Source: Mucidula mucida (taxonomy: Eukaryota; Basidiomycota; Agaricomycetes; Agaricales; Physalacriaceae). Taken from it: 64,000 bases of DNA. The stretch is from the NCBI GenBank assembly GCA_015501055.1, contig JADNYV010000059.1:62001-126000 (forward strand), in the 5' to 3' direction. Below, piece by piece: positions 56,784-64,000 of the stretch (the first letter of the stretch is position 1; each line of letters opens with the position of its first letter). Both the position numbers and the translations under genes were made by a program. The notes under the pieces are model-generated. The model had not been told where the DNA came from. It was given only the letters and a program-made list of their open reading frames with translations, and did no database searches.

Positions 56784-59700
56784 ATGCTTCGCATTTTCGT
56801 GGAGCTCCTTCTCATCTGGCAATGGCTAGGCGCGTTCGCTGGAAGCCTTGCCCGCTCTCCGCTTGGACTTGCTGATCGCGCCGCGTTGTATACTGACCAG
56901 GTATCGTTCGACAGCTATAGTCTCAATATCCTGGGGCAGCGCATATTCCTTCAGTGAATAATCCTGTTCGCCTCCTATACAACTATCTAACAAGCTTGTC
57001 TTCAGCTCAGGCGAATTCCACACCTTTCGTCTCCCAGTCCCAGACCTCTGGCTTGATATTCTACAAAAGTTCAAAGCCGCTGGTCTCAATGCTGTCAGCG
57101 TTTATGTGTATATGGGCCTAATAAATCCTTCCTCCGAGGACGTGGACTGGGACGGGTTCAGGTCTCTCAAAACGCTTTACAATGCGGCAATGGAAGTAGG
57201 AATTTGGGTAGTCGTTAGACCAGGTGCGATCGGAACTTTCATCTTCCATTCTGAAGAATGAGTCTGAATGTCAATATCCATACTAGGCCCTGTAAGATCG
57301 CGATTATGTTGACTGTGAAGCGAGACTTACACAGTAAATCGTACAGTATATCCAGGCCGAATCTTCTGCCGGCGGTTTGCCTCATTGGATGACTGCCGAG
57401 GTTGCTGGTCAACTGAGGAGCAACGCCACCGACTGGACAGCGGCCTGGAAACCTTACATCAATTCCTTCATTGAGCAAACCGCGCCATATCAAATCACAG
57501 AGGGCGGGCCAGTCATAGGTAAATTCCAATGTAATTGTACCGGCGTGAAATCGTGCTGAAACCCTTCATCAGCTGTCCAAATAGGTCTGTAGCACCACTT
57601 GCGAATGAACCTCACACTGACCTGCTCCAGATAACGAATGGATACAAGACGAACCAGGGCACGCGGAGTACTACCAAGAACTGATAGATACATATCGATC
57701 GTCCGGTATCGTCGTCCCTCTGACATACAACGATGCCTACGCTGGCGGCAACTTTGTTAATGGCACTGTAAGTCGCTCTTGTCAGCTCACTATATGCTTC
57801 TTAGCCTTGTTATTGTATATTAGGGTGCTGTCGATCTCTACGGGTGAGAGAAAGGTTTCATCACGTATAACCCATGACCGACTTGCCGCGTAGAGTGGAT
57901 TCGTATCCTCAACTGTTCGATTGTTCCCAGCCGTACAAGTGGAACCCAGTCCAAACGACTTATCACGCCTTCAACTTGGAAGCTAATCCTTCGCAGCCGC
58001 TCTGCTCTCCTGGTACTATACTATGTCTATCTCTTCGCCGCTTCCCTCTGAACACAAGGTGTAGAGTTCCAGGGCGGAGCATTCGATCCTTGGGGGCCGA
58101 ACGCGCCAGGTAAGCCTCCGTTTGGAAGACGACGCTGAACCTGATGAAAGGTAAAAGGCTACGACAGCTGCCGTATCTTGACAGGGCATGACTTCATGAA
58201 TGTGTTTTACCAAGGAATGTGGGCTATGAATGCGAAACTGTTGAATTACTATATGTTGTACGGGTAGGCGGCTTCGCCATCTGCGATGACAACGCTCTAA
58301 GGCCCTCTATAGGGGAACGTCTTGGGGTGCTTTGCCATATCCGTAAGTACTGTGTCCTCGTAATGCGCTCTTGCTGATCAATATGGTTAGCGGTGTACTT
58401 GCGATCGACTAACTCGATGATTGTCCGCTTACCATCTGCGTACAGGTTTATACCTCGTACGACTATGGATCTACGGTCTGTTGCATCCCTGGCAGCCTGC
58501 TCTTTTGTTGATCCGTATAGCTCAGATATCCGAAAATCGGGTGGTTGGTTCAAAGTACGATGAGCTGAAACGACAGGGCTACTTCATTCGCAGCTCGGCA
58601 GACTTTGTCAAGACGGATTGGATTGGCAGCACCGATACTGGTCTTGATTTAGCCTCAACACCCGATATCCATGTAACCCACTTGCAAAATCCCGACACGA
58701 AGGCAGGCTTTTACATCGTCAGGCATAACGACTCGACGAGCACGTAAGTTGTTTACTATTTCTCTTGTACACGTTTAACCAGTGATGTGATTAGAGCACA
58801 GACAAGTTTCCAGCTCAAGGTGAACACGTCTATCGGTCAACTGACTTTGCCCAGTGGCAACAGTCCTACTGTCGCCCTCAACGGTCGTCAATCAAAGACG
58901 ATTGTCACCGACTATGCCTTTGGCGCTTCCTCCCAAGTGCTGTACTCGACCGCGTCCATCTACTATGCTGGCGTTATCGGCGGACGAGATGTCATTCTGT
59001 TTTACGGAGACGCAGATCAATCCCACGAGTTCGCCATGAAGTTCACTGGACGATCACTAGAAACCCGCCCTACACCTTCGCAGCTTGTCATAACCAATTT
59101 CAGGGATTCCGGTGTTTCAGTAGCCTCGCTTAAAGAGGGCCATACAACAGGCCTGGTCACGGTCCACGACAGCAATACCCAGCTTGTCTTGGTAGCCGAC
59201 ACGCAGACGGCATCGACCTTCTTCTCTCCACTGATCGCAGGAGAACCCAGCAATCCCTACCGCAACTTCTGGGCATACGGTACTAACACGTCTGTCCTTG
59301 TTGGCGGACCATACCTCGTCCGTACCGCGGACCTGCAAGGTTCAACTCTAGCGATTACAGGAGACATCAACAGCACTACTACGCTGATTGTTATCGCACC
59401 AGACTCCGTGAGGAGCATAACATGGAACGGAGAACAGGTCAAGACGGAGTTGGCCGTGACTCGCAAGGGAGGCTTCACTGCGCGGTTGTTTTTCTCCGGA
59501 GCAATCAGCATACCGAAATTGAAGGGCTGGAAGTACAAGGACAGCCTACCCGAGATTCACGCCGACTATGACGACTCCGCGTGGGTTACTGCAAACCATA
59601 CTTCCACTTACGTCCCTGCGAAGCCCTGGTATGGAGATGGAAGAGTTCTATACGGTTGCGATTATGGCTTGTAGGTATCCTCGACCTTTGAAAGACGTCT

Positions 59701-60947
59701 GCTCATGATGTCAGTTGTGAAAATATCGTTCTGTGGCGCGGGCACTTCGAAAACACGGGAGAACAGACAAGCGCCAACCTGTCGATTAACGGTGGACAAG
59801 GTAGCATCGATTTAACTTTTGTATCTCGTTCTTTAATCTAAAGGGTCTCCTAGCGTTTGCTGCGACGGTGTGGTTAAAACGACGTGTTCTTGGGCACGTC
59901 ATATGGAAAGTGCGTATTGAAACACCGACTGTTTGTTCACTATGCCAATTGAGCGAATTAAAAGCTCGTCGAACAACCTGAACGTCATCGAGGAGGTCGA
60001 CAAGGTCTTCATTTTCCCTGAAAATGCACTCGTTGACGGCGACAATGTTATCACGATTGTTCAAGTGCGTTTGTCAATGTCGCATGGGCAGACCAGTGAC
60101 CTGATCCTATACCCTAGGATAACATGGGAACGAATGAGCATGACTGTATGTCACTGACGGAATTCGTTCCTCGGGTAGCATTGATGCTTCGGTAGGGCAC
60201 ACTGACAACATCAAGAGTCCGCGTGGTGTACGAGGCTTCAAACTGAATAACGGGACCTTCTCGGATTGGAAGGTTCAAGGCAAAATTGGTGGTTACAAAG
60301 AGTGCTTCACGTTACATTTGTTGTAACGCCGTCCTGAATATCCGCATTTCAGGTATCCCGACAAAGTACGAGGTGTACTCAACGAGGGAGGTCTCTTTGG
60401 AGAACGCGCAGGGTGGCATCTTCCCGGATTTGACGTGTCTTCGTGGATTTTTCGCGAGCTCTCGGATGGTCTTGTGGACTCGAAAGCGGGCATAGGATTC
60501 TTCGTCACAACGTTTGACCTGGACATTAATGGACATGATGTCGCCATGTCATTCACGTTCATTGAAGACTTCGGTCAGTCGTATAGAGCGTCTATATTTA
60601 TTAATGGGTGGATGATGGGCAAGAGGGTAGCCAACTTGGGGTACACCTGCTATGTTTTCTTATCATGCTTCAACTGATTCGGGTGTAGGCCGCAGTCCAA
60701 GTTTCCTGTACACGAGGGAATATTGGATTATCATGGCACTAAGTGAGCACCCATCCCCCGAATACTTACTGTAGTGCACCTGACATTAAGTGCTACCGGC
60801 AGTACTGTCGCTGTAGCCCTTTGGGCTCTAGAAGATGAAGACCGACTCTCACCCAATTTGCAGCTTGAGGTGGATGCGATTTTTCAAGGTGGTCTCAAGA
60901 GCGTTGGGACGAATAATCCAGAATGGATTCAAAACAAAATGACATAA
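56784..60947 (+). CDS. Beta-galactosidase, glycoside hydrolase family 35
   Basis: A secreted enzyme with signal peptide MLRIFVELLLIWQWLGAFAG. The catalytic barrel shows SGEFHTFRLPVPDLWLDILQKFKAAGLNAVSVYVYMG, GGLPHWM, the acid/base motif AVQIDNEW (Glu) and FQGGAFDPWG..., where the nucleophile Glu lies just before (EFQGG). Later come TGHDFMNVFYQGMWAMNAK and VYTSYDYGST. Beta-sandwich domains follow, e.g. ADYDDSAWVTANHT and GWHLPGFDVSSW. About 15-20 short introns occur; one exon is only 12 nt (57573-57584). Stop TAA at 60945-60947. Splicing near 57230-57360 is uncertain by one residue. It releases galactose from plant or fungal glycans. Confidence 0.9.
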
Positions 60948-61052
60948 ATACATGTCAGAAAATTCATGTCAGAAAATGTCTGTAAACTGTAGAAATACAT
61001 GGTACAAGCTTCTTCTTTCTTTCGCCGAAGTTAGTTCACTATACTGCGTCAA

Positions 61053-62788
61053 TCAATTATCCAATCCATCAGCCCACTTTGGCAACCACTCCTCCCAATC
61101 CTCCCATTCATTGCCCTGTACACCTTTCTCGTCCTTCTTCCTCGGATCCAGAAGTTTACCAAGGACATGAACAGCTCCATTCAGAGCCGGAATGTCGGCT
61201 ACAGCAACCCTTTGACTATTAACATACACATGAGTGACTGTACGGTGAGGTCTGTTCGGGATAGGAAGCGAAACGTTGTATTTGATGACGTTAACGTCTA
61301 GGGAATGGTCTTTAAGAAGGGTAGGAAGAGAATAGTTCGCAGTGGAGATAACATCCGAGGATAGATCTGGCGAAAAGACAGAGGGCAAATAGTCCGGATA
61401 AAGAGACGAAGCAATGTTGTAATCTGTGTCATCCAAAGCAGTTGGGAGAAACGCAGAATTACCGGCCGAAGGTAAAGTTTCTTTCGACGTGGCGTTGTAA
61501 ACCCAATCTACGCAAATTATCAGCTTGGTTTATATTCAATATGCCAAGCACTCACCGCTGAGAAGCGCAAAGTCGGGCACAACATGGAATTGTAATATCT
61601 TCCGCAAAGCCGACTCTCCGAAAGGCGAAAAGAGGTAGAGCTGCAACTTTGTTGGCAGGACCTGGAAAGCGCGGTTGGCGGGGGCGAAAGATGTCACAAC
61701 ACCAGCCCCTTTAAAAGTCGGATCGTCTCCTTCGTGTTTAGGCTCTTGGTAAAGCAGATCAAGATTAGTCGTCAAACCAGAACGTTGGCTGGTGGATGTC
61801 TGGGAACGACCAAACCCAATAGGTGAAGTACTACTGAAAAGAGTGTATAGACTTACAAAGTAGGAAAACTCGCGCGGAATAAGGTAAACACCTCGGAACG
61901 CTGTCAAAGGTGGAAGTAACGGATTGTTAAGAACATGGATAACTCCTGAACGCCAACATATCAGAACGAGGGAAACCGCGTAAATCTTGTCATACCGTTT
62001 TGAGTCCACAGGTTGGACTCAATAACCTTGCTAAACATATTGACTGTAGTGCTCGGTGGGATGAGGCGACTTTCCACGCGAATGCGCTGAGCCTTCTTGT
62101 CAAGACCGAATGGAACGCGAAGTTTTGTCGGAAACGATGAAATTTCAGCAAGCTTCGTCACGTCAAGTTCATCGGGAAGGACGTGATACTGAAGAATAGC
62201 GGTGACGATGGTTTTGAGAACTTTCCTGCGACGCTTTTTATCGTCATCATCATCATCGTCATCGTCATCGTCGTCCAAAGAATCAACGAGACCGATGGCA
62301 GCGGCGAGGTCCATGTTCTGGTCGGGGGATGAGTGCATGTCGCGAGGAGGCAACTTAATCGCCCAATCAGGGATGGCGAAGAAAGTAATACTATAAAACA
62401 GTCAGACTTTGAAAGATGGCAAGCTAATGGTCCACCTTTGTTCCGAGTCATCCAGGAGCTTTTCTATACCAGAGTCTGCAAACTTGACAGCCTTGACGAG
62501 CTTTGAGTACCTTCGAACCACGTTCAGCGCGTATCACATCAAAACGACGGAAACTGCAAACTTGGGATTTTCCGTAATGACATGCCAGACGGTCTGGTTC
62601 TCGTACGGCGATGAAGGCGAATCAGGTGGATCGACCTGGAAGCCAGGCTGAGTGTTACTGCTCGAGATCCACTCTACAACGCGCATGACCGCGCCGAGGT
62701 GGAGCGACTGCTGAGAAGGCCATTGAGGCAGCGCGCTGGCGCCAAGCAACCAAAGCTGCAGGGCGAAGATGATTTTGAAGTGCAACAT
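61053..62788 (-). CDS. Secreted fasciclin (FAS1) domain protein
   Basis: A signal peptide, MLHFKIIFALQLWLLGASALP, opens the protein. Two FAS1-like regions follow. The first contains TVWHVITENPKFA, SITFFAIPDWAI, ILQYHVLPDELDV and GVIHVLNNPLLPP; the second VVTSFAPANRAFQVLP, ILQFHVVPDFALLSG and ALNGAVHVLGKLLDP. These H-V-L-P and G-V-I-H-V-L strings are the H1 and H2 boxes of FAS1 adhesion domains. The first domain is interrupted by 12 aspartates followed by KKRRRK, an insertion not usual for the fold. No clear GPI signal is seen at the end. Likely an extracellular or wall adhesion protein. Five exons. Confidence 0.85.
62241..62275. repeat. GAT/GAC trinucleotide microsatellite (poly-Asp)
   Basis: About twelve TCA/TCG-type triplets on the plus strand encode, on the minus strand, the 12-Asp run inside the fasciclin protein. 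It is liable to change in length by replication slippage. Confidence 0.8.
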
Positions 62789-63169
62789 GGTGGGGAAAGT
62801 GAGAGAACAGTTGGGGCACGAACGTTTTATATTAGTCTCAGAGGATGGCCGATGGGAATCAATAGATGACGCTATGACGCGACGGTCAGTTGAACGATCA
62901 CGTCAATGACACGATCCGCTGCGCGTCGTAGACGGCGCATTGAGTAGCCCGTCGGGCAGGACGGTGAGGACGACGAGAGCGGACGCTCCGCCCCGGTCCG
63001 GCCAGTTCTAAGACGCGTCGCGATCACGATGCCGTCTTTCTAAGGCACTCCAGGAGAACGTTCAGAATCCTTTCGCTTAACGGAGGTTGCAAATAAGCCA
63101 AAAAGCGTGTGCTGTCATATACTGTTACATGCCAAATGAAAAAGATTAATGAGCCATAACCCTCTCCAG
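62789..63169. other. Intergenic
   Basis: Upstream region of the fasciclin gene and 3' side of the permease, 381 nt. No motif is recognised. Confidence 0.4.
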
Positions 63170-64000
63170 CTAGTCGACGTGTTTGATGTCCTCTTTCTCG
63201 TCTGCCACAGGGTGGTGGACAGCGAATTCTGGCCAGGATTATGTCAGTCTCGAACAAAAAAAACATAATGACGACTCACGATCCACTTTCGTCGACTTGA
63301 ACCTCCAGGCAGGCACTTTGTGCTCGAAAAGCAGGTCAAGTTCACCATACGACCTACCCTTCGTCTCAGGAAGTCGTAAGATGCAGTACAACGTGCTGAG
63401 TCCTGCACTACCTGCCCAGAAGAATCCACTCTTCGGCCCCCAATTCCATGAATCGGGGCTAAGCATTCTTGGCACGATGATTCCACAGATGATGTTCATG
63501 ATCTGATACGATACCCGACTAAGGACAACAGACTTCTGCCTGAGGCGTGTCGAAGATGTCTCGCTCACGAGCGTGTAGCAGATCGGGCCAAGCGTGCAGT
63601 TGTAGAAGAAATTCAAAGCGATGAGCAGACTGCCGATGCCATATACAACTGAATTATGGTTTGAGGCGTCCGAGGATATAACTCCAAGTCCCCCGATGAT
63701 AAAGAGGACGACACACATAGTGGCCATGCCAGCCGTGTAGAGCGTGCGACGGCCAAAATAGGTGATGACTACATAACGATATGTTAGCATTGTAGGTCCG
63801 AAAAGCAAGATTCCAAATGCTCACGGATCCACGACACCATCGTTCCAATCATGAACATCGAGTTGAGAACCATATTCAACGAAAATGCAAGGTTGGTGGA
63901 AATACCCGCCGTCTGAAGGAACTGCACACCCTGGCCCGCTAAATTCTGACCGGAGAGCAGCTGCATGGCAAAAACCATCATCACAACCTCTGTCCTCCGT
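63170..64000 (-). CDS. MFS sugar transporter (permease), C-terminal part
   Basis: The 5' part lies beyond the window end. Visible membrane helices include MMMVFAMQLLSGQNLAG, NLAFSLNMVLNSMFMIG, MATMCVVLFIIGGLGVI, GIGSLLIALNFFYNCTLGPICYTLVSE and GFFWAGSAGLSTLYCIL. The family signatures FGRRTLY (loop between helices 8 and 9) and LPETKGRSYGELDLLFE (after helix 12) identify the sugar porter branch. The last exon gives FAVHHPVADEKEDIKHVD and stops at 63170. The RxFKSTKV end is typical of mushroom alpha-glucoside/lactose-type permeases. The substrate is not fixed by the sequence. Confidence 0.88.

Noticed and set aside
1..64000. CRISPR arrays, bacterial operons, rRNA and tRNA genes
   Set aside because: No regularly spaced direct repeats, Shine-Dalgarno-led gene runs, rRNA core sequences or convincing tRNA cloverleaf with both internal promoter boxes were seen; the sequence is intron-rich fungal DNA.

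Overview
The window looks like ordinary euchromatic DNA from an Agaricomycete (mushroom-forming basidiomycete) nuclear genome. Genes are dense, on both strands, and cut by many introns of about 45-60 nt. The families also fit: F-box proteins of mushroom type, a GT49 LARGE-like transferase, a RlpA-like/expansin-like secreted protein, TmpA-like flavoproteins and MYND proteins. I see no rRNA or tRNA gene, CRISPR array or complete transposon. All calls come from reading six-frame translations and splicing by eye, so family assignments rest on remembered motifs and no database search was done.

Layout. 1-1.2 kb: 3' part of an acyl-CoA (4-coumarate-CoA-like) ligase. 1.7-6.9 kb: tandem duplicate of a fungal integral membrane protein. 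7.6-14.3 kb: N-acetylglucosamine kinase-like, alpha/beta-hydrolase-like, six-hairpin glycosidase and UBL3-like genes. 14.7-23 kb: a zinc-knuckle nuclear protein possibly related to 2OG dioxygenases, GT49 transferase, D-2-hydroxyacid dehydrogenase and a conserved coiled-coil protein. 23.7-31.9 kb: SAP/F-box/repeat protein, two F-box-type genes, expansin-like protein and a PTAR1-like protein. 31.9-39.3 kb: tandem MYND genes (one decayed), oligoribonuclease, tRNA ligase and another F-box gene. 39.4-54 kb: TmpA-like flavoprotein, arginine-type carbamoyl-phosphate synthase large subunit, FAD amine oxidase, HRD3/SEL1L and COQ10. 54.6-64 kb: a possible Crinkler-like gene, GH35 beta-galactosidase, fasciclin-domain protein and the 3' end of a sugar permease.

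Most neighbours are unrelated housekeeping genes, as is usual in fungi. Loose functional links are RNA processing (oligoribonuclease convergent with tRNA ligase) and sugar use (beta-galactosidase near a sugar permease).

Two patterns stand out. First, several genes need very small exons to restore universally conserved protein motifs: 8 and 17 nt in a row in the oligoribonuclease, 15 nt in the carbamoyl-phosphate synthase and 12 nt in the beta-galactosidase. Second, several conserved genes carry isolated one-base deletions, mostly in homopolymers. This fits residual assembly error better than gene death, since essential genes such as CPA2 are hit.
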